In this document: positions 33,651 to 41,694 of the stretch, piece by piece
Numbering within the stretch: position 1 is the first letter of the stretch
Layout: each line of letters begins with the position of its first letter
DNA from: Actinomadura sp. DC4
GTDB taxonomy: Bacteria > Actinomycetota > Actinomycetes > Streptosporangiales > Streptosporangiaceae
NCBI RefSeq assembly: GCF_030406325.1
Contig: NZ_JAUEQY010000025.1
Coordinates: 62,001 to 126,000 of the forward strand
Length of the DNA stretch: 64,000 nucleotides
Reading direction: 5' to 3'
Position numbers and translations under genes: made by a program
Notes under the pieces: generated by a model
Databases searched by the model: none
Seen by the model: the letters and a program-made list of their open reading frames with translations, nothing else
What the model was told of the DNA's origin: nothing

Positions 33651-34400
33651 GTGGCCGAGGGCCGAGGATCGCCCCGTTCCGTCCCCGGCCGCGCCGCCGG
33701 CCGGGGGCGCGGGCCCGGCCGTCCTCCGCGCATCGACCGGGCGGCGATCGCGCGGGCCGCCGGCGAGATCCCGCTGGAGGAGCTCACGCTCCGGTCGGTG
33801 GCCGAGCGGCTGGGCGTCAGCGTGCCGGGGCTCTACCACTACGTGAGCGGGCGCGATGACCTGCTCCGGCTGGCGGCGGAGCAGTCGGCGCTGCGGATGA
33901 CCCTGCCGACCGACCGCGGCCAGCACTGGGCGGTGTGGTTCTACGAGTGGGCCGACTACATCCACCGGGCGTTCGTCGGCGACGCGGAGTTCCTCAAGCA
34001 GTACATCGACGGAGCGGTCGGCGTGGACGTCCAGGCCGGCCACGTCGACGCGGCGCTCGGGCTGTGCGTACGGCAGGGGTTCTCCGAGCGTGAGGCGCTC
34101 GAGGCCTATGACCTGGTCTCCGAGTGCGCCCTGGGCGCCGCGATCTCCGAGATCCGGGACCGGAGGGCGTGGGAGGACGACCGGCCGATCGACGTCGAGA
34201 TCCGGCGGCTGGTCGCCCGGAGGGGAGCGGAGCTTCCGCGGCTGAGCCGGCTCGTCGAGCAGTCGGTGTCGTTCCGGCCGCCGTCGTTCGCCGGGCGCAT
34301 CCACACGGTCCTCGCCGGCATCGCGGTGCGCCGCGGCGACTCCTGGACCGAGATCGCCGAACTGCTGCGCACCGCCACGGGACACGAGGACCCCGGCTGA
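33651..34400 (+). CDS. TetR-family regulator
   Basis: Regulator of 249 residues with a basic Gly/Arg-Pro-rich N-terminus, then the helix-turn-helix IDRAAIARAAGEIPLEELTLRSVAERLGVSVPGLYHYVSGRDDLL and a TetR C-terminal domain of the type with SECALGAAISE. GTG at 33651 follows GAGGAG; an in-frame GTG at 33639 has no ribosome binding site. It is the last gene of the Rieske-amidohydrolase operon, so it may control the ATTTCnGAA promoter at 29530. Confidence 0.9.
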   Translation: MAEGRGSPRSVPGRAAGRGRGPGRPPRIDRAAIARAAGEIPLEELTLRSVAERLGVSVPGLYHYVSGRDDLLRLAAEQSALRMTLPTDRGQHWAVWFYEWADYIHRAFVGDAEFLKQYIDGAVGVDVQAGHVDAALGLCVRQGFSEREALEAYDLVSECALGAAISEIRDRRAWEDDRPIDVEIRRLVARRGAELPRLSRLVEQSVSFRPPSFAGRIHTVLAGIAVRRGDSWTEIAELLRTATGHEDPG

Positions 34401-34613
34401 CCCTCGCACGTCCACTCCCGCTCACTGGGACAGAGCGTGTTCCAGGTCACATTCTTTCCCTAGATTATCTTTTATCAAATAGTCATTAGGGGTCCGCCGC
34501 GGTCTCCGGGTGACTCGGTGCCTCCGACGTGACCTCCCGTGCCGAGCCGTCTTCGGCCACGGGAGACGACGTCGCCCCGAGCCTGATCGCCGCCGGCTCC
34601 CGAGGAGGCAGCT
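34401..34613. other. Gap with AT-rich element G and a stem-loop
   Basis: Between the TetR gene and the DUF3068 gene. It holds an AT-rich element at about 34463-34488 containing ATCTTTTAT, and a stem-loop at 34534-34565 with arms CTCCCGTG and CACGGGAG and an inner CCGA/TCGG. The AT element suggests a promoter for the membrane protein gene; the hairpin would then lie in its leader. There is no T-run, so an intrinsic terminator is doubtful. Confidence 0.45.
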
Positions 34614-35582
34614 GTGCGGCGTGTCATCGGCCTTACCCTCATCGGATTCGGCGCCTTCCTCCTGGCCGGCGGCGTTCTCATCCGCTACTACGTGGCCCCC
34701 CGCGTCATCCAGGCGCCGACGGACACCTACCAGGTGACGACCCTCCAGGCCCAGAACGCCGCCTACTTCGACGCCGCGAGCCTGCGGATCCGTACGGGCG
34801 CCACCGTCACCGCGACCAACACGGTCCGCGGGGACCCGCGCGCGAGCCACGGCGGCACCGCGGTCTGGGACTCCTTCACCGCGATCGAGGATCCCGCGAA
34901 CAACGTGAGCCTGGACGTCCAGCGGCAACGGCTCGCCTTCGACCGGCGCGACGCCCGGCTCACCAACTGCTGCGGCGTCTCCGTCCAGGGCGATCCCAAG
35001 GTGCGGCAGTCGGGCATCGGACTGTTCTGGCCGGTCGACGTGAAGAAGCGGACGTACCAGCTGTTCGACCTCCCGACCAGGCGCACGTGGCCGATCGCCT
35101 ACGACGGCGAGGAGCGGGTCAACGGGGTACGGGCGTACCGTTTCGTCCAGCACGTTCCCGACACCCGGGTCGTGGGCGCGGTGCCCCCTCTCCCCGGTGA
35201 GCTGCTCGGCCTCGGCGCGAAGTCCGGGACCGTGACCGCCGACCGCTACTACCAGGCCGACGTGACCTACTGGATCGACCCGCGCACCGGAGCGCCGCTG
35301 AACCAGCGGGAGAAGGTGCTCTCCACGCTGCGCTCGCGTACGGGCGGCGGCCGGCTCGTCGTCGCCGACCTGGACCTGCGCATGGTCGCCAGGTCCCAGC
35401 GGCAGCTGCTCGACAAGGCCGACGACGGCGCCCGCTCCATCAGCGTCGTGACCTTCGTGATCCCCCTGGTGTGCGTGCTCGTCGGGCTGGTGTCCATCGC
35501 CTGCGGGGCGCTGACCCGCGCCCAGGGAAGGCGCGCCGACCGGGCGAGGCCGGCCGCCGCCGAGCCCGTACCGGCGGAGTGA
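34614..35582 (+). CDS. DUF3068 (PorA-type) membrane protein
   Basis: A 322-residue protein with one transmembrane helix at each end: residues about 4-24 (IGLTLIGFGAFLLAGGVLI) and about 281-302 (SVVTFVIPLVCVLVGLVSIACGAL). Between them is a large extracytoplasmic domain with repeated beta-rich words (AVWDSFTAIED, TYQLFDLPTRRTWPIAYDGEERVNGVRAYRF). The order matches DUF3068, a family common in actinobacteria. GTG at 34614 has GAGGAGG upstream. Its stop overlaps or nearly touches the ligase start. Its function is unknown; a role in lipid or substrate handling at the envelope is possible. Confidence 0.85.
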   Translation: MRRVIGLTLIGFGAFLLAGGVLIRYYVAPRVIQAPTDTYQVTTLQAQNAAYFDAASLRIRTGATVTATNTVRGDPRASHGGTAVWDSFTAIEDPANNVSLDVQRQRLAFDRRDARLTNCCGVSVQGDPKVRQSGIGLFWPVDVKKRTYQLFDLPTRRTWPIAYDGEERVNGVRAYRFVQHVPDTRVVGAVPPLPGELLGLGAKSGTVTADRYYQADVTYWIDPRTGAPLNQREKVLSTLRSRTGGGRLVVADLDLRMVARSQRQLLDKADDGARSISVVTFVIPLVCVLVGLVSIACGALTRAQGRRADRARPAAAEPVPAE

Positions 35583-35584
35583 GC

Positions 35585-37081
35585 GTGCCGGAGGGTTCGG
35601 CGGCGATGGCGGAGCTGTTCGCCGCGGTCCTGGACACGCATGCCGACGGGGCGGCGCTCGTCGAGACCGGCCGGACCCTGACCTTCGGCCGGTGGTGGGA
35701 GGAGTCCGGGCGGGTCGCGAGCGGCCTGGCCGAGCTCGGCGCCGGCCCCGGCGACGTGGTGGCCCTCCACCTGCCCTCGGGCTTCGACTTCGCCTGCTGC
35801 CACCTCGGCGCGCTGCGCCTGGGCGCGGTGGTCTCCGGCGTCAACCCGCGGCTCGGCCGCACCGAGGTCGGCCACATCCTCGGCCGCGCCCGCCCCGCCG
35901 TCCTCATCACCGGCACGCCGGAGGCGGTGCCGTTCGACGGGACGGCCCGTACGCCCGCGGAGCTGGCCGGCCCGCCCGGCGCGGTCCCGTCGGTCGAGGG
36001 GGTCCGCGCCGTCCCATGCGACGCGCCCGCCGTCATCGTCTGGACCACCGGCACGACCGGCCTGCCGAAGGGCGCCTGGTTCGACCACCGGGCGCTCCGG
36101 TTCATCGCCGAGAACCTAGGGCCGCTCAGCGCCCCGTACGACCGCAAGCTGATGCCGGTCCCGTTCGCGCACGCGGGTTACCTGACCCGGATCTACGACC
36201 AGCTCATCCACCGCTCCGCGCTCGTGCTCACCCCTCCGGTCTGGACGGCCGAGGCGATGCTCGACGTCCTCGTACGGGAGCGGGTGACCGTGGGCCAGGG
36301 CGTGCCGGCCCAGTGGGAGAAGCTCATCCGCCTCGACCGTCTCGCCGACGCCGACCTGTCGCGGCTGCGCCTGGTCGCCACCGGCGCGAGCCGGGTACCG
36401 GCGTCCCTGGTCACCGCGATGCGCGAGCGCCTGGGGTGCCCGGTCGTCGTACGGTACGCCAGCACCGAACTGCCGCTGGCGTTCGGCACGGGGGTCGGCG
36501 ATCCGCCGGAGATCGTGGCGACGACGGTGGGCCGGCCGCTGGCCGGCGTGGAGGCCGAGATCCGCTCCCCCGCGGGCGAGCCGGTCGCCCCGGGGACGAC
36601 CGGTCGCGTCGCCCTGCGCTCGCCGGGCGCGATGCGCGGCTACTGGCACGACCCCGGACGCACCGCCCGGACGCTGTCACCGGACGGCTGGATCACGACG
36701 AACGACCTGGGCTCCCTGGACGCGGCGGGCAACCTGACCGTCGTGGGCCGCGCCGACGACGTCTACATCCGCGGCGGCTACAACATCCACCCCGCCGAGG
36801 TGGAGGCGGCGCTGCTGGCCCATCCGGGGGTGGCCCGCGCCGCCGTCGTGGGCACCCCTGCCCCGGTGATCGGCGAGATCGGCGTGGCCTTCGTCGTACC
36901 GGCGTCCGCCTCCTGCCCGGCCGCCGACGAACTGCGTGCCTGGTGCGGCGAACGCATCGCCGACTACAAGCGGCCCGACGTCGTGGTCTTCGTCGACGAC
37001 CTGCCGGTCAACGCGACCTTCAAGGTCGACGTGACGAGACTCCGCGCCCTCGCCGCGCGGGCGGTGGCGCGCGCCGGTTAG
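35585..37081 (+). CDS. Acyl-CoA synthetase, AMP-binding
   Basis: ANL ligase of about 498 residues: VWTTGTTGLPKGAWFDHRAL (P-loop with WT for FT), VRYASTELPLA, ITTNDLGSLD in place of HTGDLG, VYIRGGYNIHPAEVE, and A10 region NATFKVDVTRL in which the usual GK is FK. The altered GYGxTE (RYASTE) and A10 hint at an unusual substrate. Starts are ambiguous: GTG 35579, GTG 35585 (GGAG five bases upstream, preferred) or ATG 35606 after GGAGGG. It follows the DUF3068 gene immediately. Confidence 0.88.
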   Translation: MPEGSAAMAELFAAVLDTHADGAALVETGRTLTFGRWWEESGRVASGLAELGAGPGDVVALHLPSGFDFACCHLGALRLGAVVSGVNPRLGRTEVGHILGRARPAVLITGTPEAVPFDGTARTPAELAGPPGAVPSVEGVRAVPCDAPAVIVWTTGTTGLPKGAWFDHRALRFIAENLGPLSAPYDRKLMPVPFAHAGYLTRIYDQLIHRSALVLTPPVWTAEAMLDVLVRERVTVGQGVPAQWEKLIRLDRLADADLSRLRLVATGASRVPASLVTAMRERLGCPVVVRYASTELPLAFGTGVGDPPEIVATTVGRPLAGVEAEIRSPAGEPVAPGTTGRVALRSPGAMRGYWHDPGRTARTLSPDGWITTNDLGSLDAAGNLTVVGRADDVYIRGGYNIHPAEVEAALLAHPGVARAAVVGTPAPVIGEIGVAFVVPASASCPAADELRAWCGERIADYKRPDVVVFVDDLPVNATFKVDVTRLRALAARAVARAG

Positions 37082-38127
37082 GGCGCGGCGACGAGATCGC
37101 GGACGCGGGGGATCACCTGGGTGCCGTACAGCTCGATGGCCGTCATGAGCTTCTCGTGCGGAAGGCCGCCGATGCCGTACTTGAGGTCGAACCGGGTGGC
37201 GCCGAGCACGGAGAGGCCGGCCGCGATCTTGCGTGCGACGGTCTCCGGGGAGCCGACGTACAGGGCGCCGTGCGGTCCGATCTCACGTTGGAAGGACGCC
37301 TCGGTCGGCACGGCGAAACCGCGGATGGCGCTGTAGTGGCGCAGCACCTTCAGGTAGTAGGGCCAGAACTCCTCGCGGGCCTGTTCGTCCGTGGCGGCGA
37401 CGTGGCCGGGCGCGTGGACGCCCACCGGCCGCTCCTGGTGGCCGAAGCGCTGCAGGGCCTGCCGGTACAGCTGAGAGAACGGCGCGAAGCGCGCCGGATC
37501 GCCGCCGATGATGGCCAGCATCAGCGACATGCCGTGCCGGGCGGCGCGGACCACCGACTGCGGGCTGCCGCCGACGCCGACCCAGACCGGGAACGCCCCG
37601 GACTCCGGATAGGGCACGACGTCCTGCTCGTACAGGGCCCCGCGGGTCTTGCCCTGCCAGGTGACCGGTCCGCCCTTGACCAGTTCGGCGAACAGCTCGG
37701 TCTTCTCCTCGAAGAGCTGCTCGTAGTCGGCGAGGTCGTGGCCGAACAGCGGGAAGGAGTCCACGCTCGCCCCCCGGCCGAGGATCACCTCGGCCCGGCC
37801 GCCGGAGACGGCGTCGAGGGTGGAGTAGCGCTGGAACACCCGTACCGGGTCGTCGGAGCTCAGCACGGTGACGGCCGAGCCCAGCCGGATCCGGGAGGTA
37901 CGGGCGGCGATCGCGGCGAGCACCACGTCACCGGCCGGCATGGGCATGTCGGGAGTGTGGTGCTCGCCGATCCCGAAGAAGTCCGCACCGGCCTGATCGG
38001 CGAGGACGCCCTGTTCGACCACATTGCGGATCGACTGGGCGTGCGAGAGCGGGCGGCCCTCGGCGTCGTCGGTGGCGTCGCCGAAGGTGTCCAGCCCGAG
38101 TACGAGCGGAAACGCGGTCGTGGTCAT
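37078..38127 (-). CDS. LLM-class flavin/F420-dependent oxidoreductase
   Basis: Luciferase-like TIM-barrel protein of 349 residues: ADQAGADFFGIGEHHTPDMPMPAGDVVLAAIAARTSRIRLGSAVTVLSS, then GRAEVILGRGASVDSF and WVGVGGSPQSVVRAARHG. The pattern fits the FMN- or F420-linked group with the FGIGEHH motif. It overlaps the convergent ligase gene at the stop codons (TTAG, four bases). The next minus-strand upstream gene is an F420-NADP reductase-like protein, consistent with F420 use. Confidence 0.92.
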   Translation of the reverse strand: MTTTAFPLVLGLDTFGDATDDAEGRPLSHAQSIRNVVEQGVLADQAGADFFGIGEHHTPDMPMPAGDVVLAAIAARTSRIRLGSAVTVLSSDDPVRVFQRYSTLDAVSGGRAEVILGRGASVDSFPLFGHDLADYEQLFEEKTELFAELVKGGPVTWQGKTRGALYEQDVVPYPESGAFPVWVGVGGSPQSVVRAARHGMSLMLAIIGGDPARFAPFSQLYRQALQRFGHQERPVGVHAPGHVAATDEQAREEFWPYYLKVLRHYSAIRGFAVPTEASFQREIGPHGALYVGSPETVARKIAAGLSVLGATRFDLKYGIGGLPHEKLMTAIELYGTQVIPRVRDLVAAP

Positions 38128-38158
38128 GTCTCTCCTGTGATCTGTCGCCGGAGACCGT

Positions 38159-38809
38159 TCAGGCGGCCTCGGCGGTACGAACGGCCTGCTCGAAATCGGC
38201 TCGGCCCAGGGCCGCCCCGAACACCGGTCCGCCCGGTCCGAGGAGGCGGCCGGACCTCAGGCCCGCCAGCCGTACGGCGTCGTAGCCGATGCGCTCGATG
38301 ACCGCGGCGACCCGCGCGACCGCGTCCGCGTCGTCGCCGGCGACCCCGAGCGCGCGCCGGTCCGGCGCGCCGGGCGGCCTGCGGTCGGCGTCGAGCTCGT
38401 GGTAGCCGAGGTGGTTGAAGGTCTTGACGACCGTCGCCCCGGCCAGCCGTCGCGCGACGATCTCGCTGCTGCCGTACCGGCGGTCCTCGAACATCGGCTG
38501 AACACCGTCGACGGGCGGCCAGTAGTTCATCGTGTCGACGACGAGCCGGCCGGCCACCAGGGCCGGGTCGAACGCCGCGAACCTGTGCAGCGGGATCGCG
38601 AGCACCACGAGGTCGGCGCCCCGTACCGCGTCGGCCGCCCACTGGGGCGCGGCGCCGGGCGCGAGCACCCCGGTGATGAGCGCGATCTTCTCCGGGTCGC
38701 CGGAGGCCGCGATCGACACCTCGTATCCGGCCTCGATCGCCACCCGCGCGATCACGGGGCCCACATGCCCGGCCCCCAGCACCGTGATCTTCACGGGTTC
38801 CCCGCTCAT
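38159..38809 (-). CDS. F420-dependent NADP oxidoreductase-like protein
   Basis: A Rossmann protein of 216 residues with GAGHVGPVIA at about residues 12-21, VVLAIPLHR, VVDTMNYW and the conserved KTFNHLGYHEL. This is the architecture of NADPH:F420 oxidoreductase-like proteins, which move hydride between F420 and NADP. GGAGAAG lies before its ATG. It is divergent from a TetR gene and followed 31 bases later by an LLM oxidoreductase that could use the F420. Confidence 0.88.
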   Translation of the reverse strand: MSGEPVKITVLGAGHVGPVIARVAIEAGYEVSIAASGDPEKIALITGVLAPGAAPQWAADAVRGADLVVLAIPLHRFAAFDPALVAGRLVVDTMNYWPPVDGVQPMFEDRRYGSSEIVARRLAGATVVKTFNHLGYHELDADRRPPGAPDRRALGVAGDDADAVARVAAVIERIGYDAVRLAGLRSGRLLGPGGPVFGAALGRADFEQAVRTAEAA

Positions 38810-38852
38810 GCCGCTTCTCCCTGTCATCCGCCGACAGCGAGCATAAACGGAC

Positions 38853-38890
38853 TTTACCCCGCTTCGTATTCCGGCCGTAGAGTGGACCTC
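38853..38890 (+). promoter_or_regulatory. Leaderless promoter of TetR gene
   Basis: TTTACC (38853-38858), a 19-base spacer and TAGAGT (38878-38883) end seven bases before the GTG at 38891. The distance fits transcription starting at the initiation codon. Confidence 0.55.
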
Positions 38891-39502
38891 GTGGACCGGC
38901 CCGTCATCAGCAGGGGAACGCCCCTCACCGAGCGCGCCGACGCCGCGCGCAACCGGCTGCTTCTGCTGGCCACGACCCGCGAGATGCTCGCCGAGCACGG
39001 CGCCGACAGGCTGACGATGGACGACCTGGCCGAACGCGCCGGCCTGGGCAAGGGGACGGTGTACCGCCGCTTCCGCACCCGCGCGGGGATCTTCCAGGCG
39101 CTGCTGGACGACGACGAGCGCGCCTTTCAGGAACAGGTGCTCGGCGGGCCGCCACCGCTGGGCCCCGGCGCCACGCCGCTGGACCGCCTCATCGCCTACG
39201 GACAGGCCCGGATCGGCTTCCTGATCGAGCACCGCGACATCGCCCGCGCCGCCCTGGACGGCAACCGGCCGGTACCCGCCGGATCGCAGACCCCGATCTC
39301 CCAGACGCACATCCGGATGCTGCTCGGGCAGCTGGACCTCGGCGCCCCCGATCCGGACATCCTGGCCGTCCAGCTCACCGGCGCCCTGGACGGCCCGCTT
39401 CTGCTCTACCTGTCGTCCGACCTCACCGAGCCCGCCGCCGAGACCGGGGAACGCGTGGCCCGCAGCTGGCAGGACCTCGTCCGGCGCATCTGCCGGCCCT
39501 GA
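38891..39502 (+). CDS. TetR-family regulator
   Basis: Regulator of 203 residues: helix-turn-helix LLLLATTREMLAEHGADRLTMDDLAERAGLGKGTVYRRFRTRAGIFQALL at about residues 20-70 and an alpha-helical ligand domain (SQTHIRMLLGQLDLG). GTG at 38891 is chosen from the leaderless -10; GTG at 38882 is also in frame. It is divergent from the F420-NADP reductase-like gene, its likely target. It is followed by a GC hairpin and a flavoprotein gene. Confidence 0.92.
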   Translation: MDRPVISRGTPLTERADAARNRLLLLATTREMLAEHGADRLTMDDLAERAGLGKGTVYRRFRTRAGIFQALLDDDERAFQEQVLGGPPPLGPGATPLDRLIAYGQARIGFLIEHRDIARAALDGNRPVPAGSQTPISQTHIRMLLGQLDLGAPDPDILAVQLTGALDGPLLLYLSSDLTEPAAETGERVARSWQDLVRRICRP

Positions 39503-39510
39503 GACGGGAA

Positions 39511-39529
39511 GCCGCCAAGGCTCGGCGGC
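39511..39529 (+). terminator. GC-rich stem-loop after a TetR gene
   Basis: GCCGCC-AAGGCTC-GGCGGC forms a six-base-pair stem eight bases after the TetR stop. There is no T-run, so it is only a weak terminator candidate or a leader structure of the next gene. Confidence 0.4.
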
Positions 39530-39540
39530 GTTGCCGAGAC

Positions 39541-40689
39541 GTGCCCTCAAGCTCCGTTGACCTCCGGCCGGCCGACACCGACACGCGCGTCCGGCCGGTC
39601 GGGGTGGTCGTGATCGGCGCGGGGCAGGCCGGTCTCTCGGCCGCGTACCACCTGCGGCGCCGGGGCTTCGTGTCGGCGACCGGCCTCGACGACGGCGCGA
39701 ACCGGGGATTCGTGGTCCTGGACGGCGAGGCGGGTCCCGGCGGCGCGTGGCGGCATCGCTGGCGTTCCCTGCGGATGGCGACCGTGAACGGCATCTACGA
39801 CCTGCCGGGCATGGCGCGGCCGCAGCCGGACCCCTGTGAGCCGAGCGCCGACGCGCTGCCGAGGTACTTCGCCGGCTACGAGGCGAGACACGAGCTACCG
39901 GTGCTGCGGCCGGTCCAGGTCCACGCCGTGGAACGCGTCGACGACGATCCGCGCGGCCGGCTGCTCGTACGGACGAGCGACGGCTCATGGTCGGCACGCG
40001 CGGTCGTCAACGCGACCGGGACCTGGACGAAGCCGTTCTGGCCGTACTACCCGGGGCGTTTCGCGTTCGCCGGGCGGCAGCTGCACGTGGCCGACTACGT
40101 GTCGGCCGGGGAGTTCACCGGCCGGCACGTACTGGTCGTCGGCGGCGGCATCTCGGCCGTGCAGCTACTCGACGAGATCTCCCAGGTCGCCACGACGACG
40201 TGGTTCACCCGGCGCGCGCCGGTCTGGAACGACGGGCCGTTCGACCGGGAGGAGCTCGGCCGCGCCGCCGTGGCGCGCGTGGAGGAACGGGTACGCCAGG
40301 GGCTGCCGCCGGGCAGTGTCGTGTCCGTCACCGGCCTGGTGTGGACGCCGGCGCTGCGTGCCGCCGCGGCCCGCGGCGCGCTGGAGCGCCGTCCGATGTT
40401 CACCCGGATCGAACGCGACGGGGTGAGGCTCGCCGACGGCGGCTTCCAGCCGGCGGACGCGATCCTGTGGGCGACGGGCTTCCGCGCGGCGCTGGACCAC
40501 CTCGCCCCGCTGGGGCTGCGCGCACCCGGCGGCGGCGTCATCATGGACAGGACGACGGTCGCCGCCGAGCCGCGCGTGCACCTGATCGGTTACGGACCGT
40601 CCGCGTCCACCGTCGGCGCCAACCGTGCCGGCCGTGACGCGGCGAACGGCCTGGCCACCCTGCTCGCCGTGGGCGAGGATCGGCAATGA
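39541..40689 (+). CDS. FAD-dependent monooxygenase-like flavoprotein
   Basis: Flavoprotein of 382 residues with an N-terminal FAD site GAGQAG, then FVVLDGEAGPGGAWRHRW, VVNATGTWTKP, the signature-like FAGRQLHVADY (FxGxxxHxxxY as in class B monooxygenases), a second dinucleotide site VVGGGISAV and ATGF near the end. This is the CzcO/trimethylamine-monooxygenase-like arrangement. It may insert oxygen into a ketone or transfer electrons. GTG at 39541 has a weak ribosome binding site, and the true start could be inside, closer to the FAD motif. Confidence 0.85.
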   Translation: MPSSSVDLRPADTDTRVRPVGVVVIGAGQAGLSAAYHLRRRGFVSATGLDDGANRGFVVLDGEAGPGGAWRHRWRSLRMATVNGIYDLPGMARPQPDPCEPSADALPRYFAGYEARHELPVLRPVQVHAVERVDDDPRGRLLVRTSDGSWSARAVVNATGTWTKPFWPYYPGRFAFAGRQLHVADYVSAGEFTGRHVLVVGGGISAVQLLDEISQVATTTWFTRRAPVWNDGPFDREELGRAAVARVEERVRQGLPPGSVVSVTGLVWTPALRAAAARGALERRPMFTRIERDGVRLADGGFQPADAILWATGFRAALDHLAPLGLRAPGGGVIMDRTTVAAEPRVHLIGYGPSASTVGANRAGRDAANGLATLLAVGEDRQ

Positions 40690-40701
40690 TCGCCCAGGCC
40701 G

Positions 40702-41694
40702 TCAGGCGGAGAGCGCGTCGGCGAGCCGGCGGGCGTGTTCGTCCGGGCCGCCGAAGCACGTCTCCAGGACCCAGGCGCGCTTCAGGTACAGGTGGGCCAG
40801 GACCTCCCAGGTGAAACCCATCCCCCCGTGCACCTGCACGCAGGAACGGCCGCCCGACGTCGCGGCGTCGTCGGCGAGGACCTTCGCCGCCGAGACCGCC
40901 TCGTCCGGGTCGCCGGCCGCCGGGTCGTCCACCGTCAGCGCCGCCACCAGGACCGCCGCGCGGGCCAGGTCCACCCGTACGAGCGAGTCGGCCAGCAGGT
41001 GCTTGACCGCCTGGAACGAGCCGATCGCCCGGCCGAACTGCGCACGTTCTCTCGCGTAGCCGGCGGCCAGGTCGAGGCCGCCCTGCGCCACCCCCACCTG
41101 CAACGCGGCGGTGAGGGCCGTGCCGTGGAGCCGCCAGCGGGCGGCCGCGGCGGCCGGGCCGATCCGCCGGCCCCGCGCCTCACCGGTCAACGGGCCGGTC
41201 ACGTGCCAGACCGGGCTCAGCGGGTCGAGGGGCGTCGCGACCGGCACCGCCTCCAGCCGTTCGGCCGGCAGCAGGAACAGGCCGTCGTCGGTCACGATCA
41301 CGACGTGGGACGCCAGGCCGAGGTGCTCCACGACCGGCACGGGATCGGCGGTGTCGAGCGTCGTGACGACCGCGCCGCCGTCCGCTGCCCCGGACACCGG
41401 GTCGTCCGGCAGGGCGGCCGTCAGGAGGGTCGCCACGAGCGGGCCGGGCACGAGCGAGCGCCCGAGCTCCTCCAGGACGACGGCCGCGTCGGCCAGACCG
41501 CGTCCCACGCCGCCGGCCGCCTCGGGAACGGTCAGCGCGAAGACGCCCAGCTTCGCCAGGTCCCGCCAGCCGTCGCCCACGGACGCGGGGGCCTCCGCCG
41601 CCGCGCGCAGCCGGTCGGCGCTCCAGGCCCGCGCCAGGTGGTCCCGGAGGCCCGCCCGCAGGTCGCGCTGGTCGGCGTCGAGCGTCAGGTCCAT
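40702..41694 (-). CDS. Acyl-CoA dehydrogenase (FadE29-like subunit)
   Basis: Dehydrogenase of 330 residues: LGVFALTVPEAAGGVGRGLADAAVVLEELGRSLVPGPLV, ERAQFGRAIGSFQAVKHLLADSLV, and SCVQVHGGMGFTWEVLAHLYLKRAW. It has the short FadE29-type ending. It overlaps the longer dehydrogenase gene by ten bases, exactly the arrangement of alpha2beta2 heteromeric steroid acyl-CoA dehydrogenases. Confidence 0.93.
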   Translation of the reverse strand: MDLTLDADQRDLRAGLRDHLARAWSADRLRAAAEAPASVGDGWRDLAKLGVFALTVPEAAGGVGRGLADAAVVLEELGRSLVPGPLVATLLTAALPDDPVSGAADGGAVVTTLDTADPVPVVEHLGLASHVVIVTDDGLFLLPAERLEAVPVATPLDPLSPVWHVTGPLTGEARGRRIGPAAAAARWRLHGTALTAALQVGVAQGGLDLAAGYARERAQFGRAIGSFQAVKHLLADSLVRVDLARAAVLVAALTVDDPAAGDPDEAVSAAKVLADDAATSGGRSCVQVHGGMGFTWEVLAHLYLKRAWVLETCFGGPDEHARRLADALSA

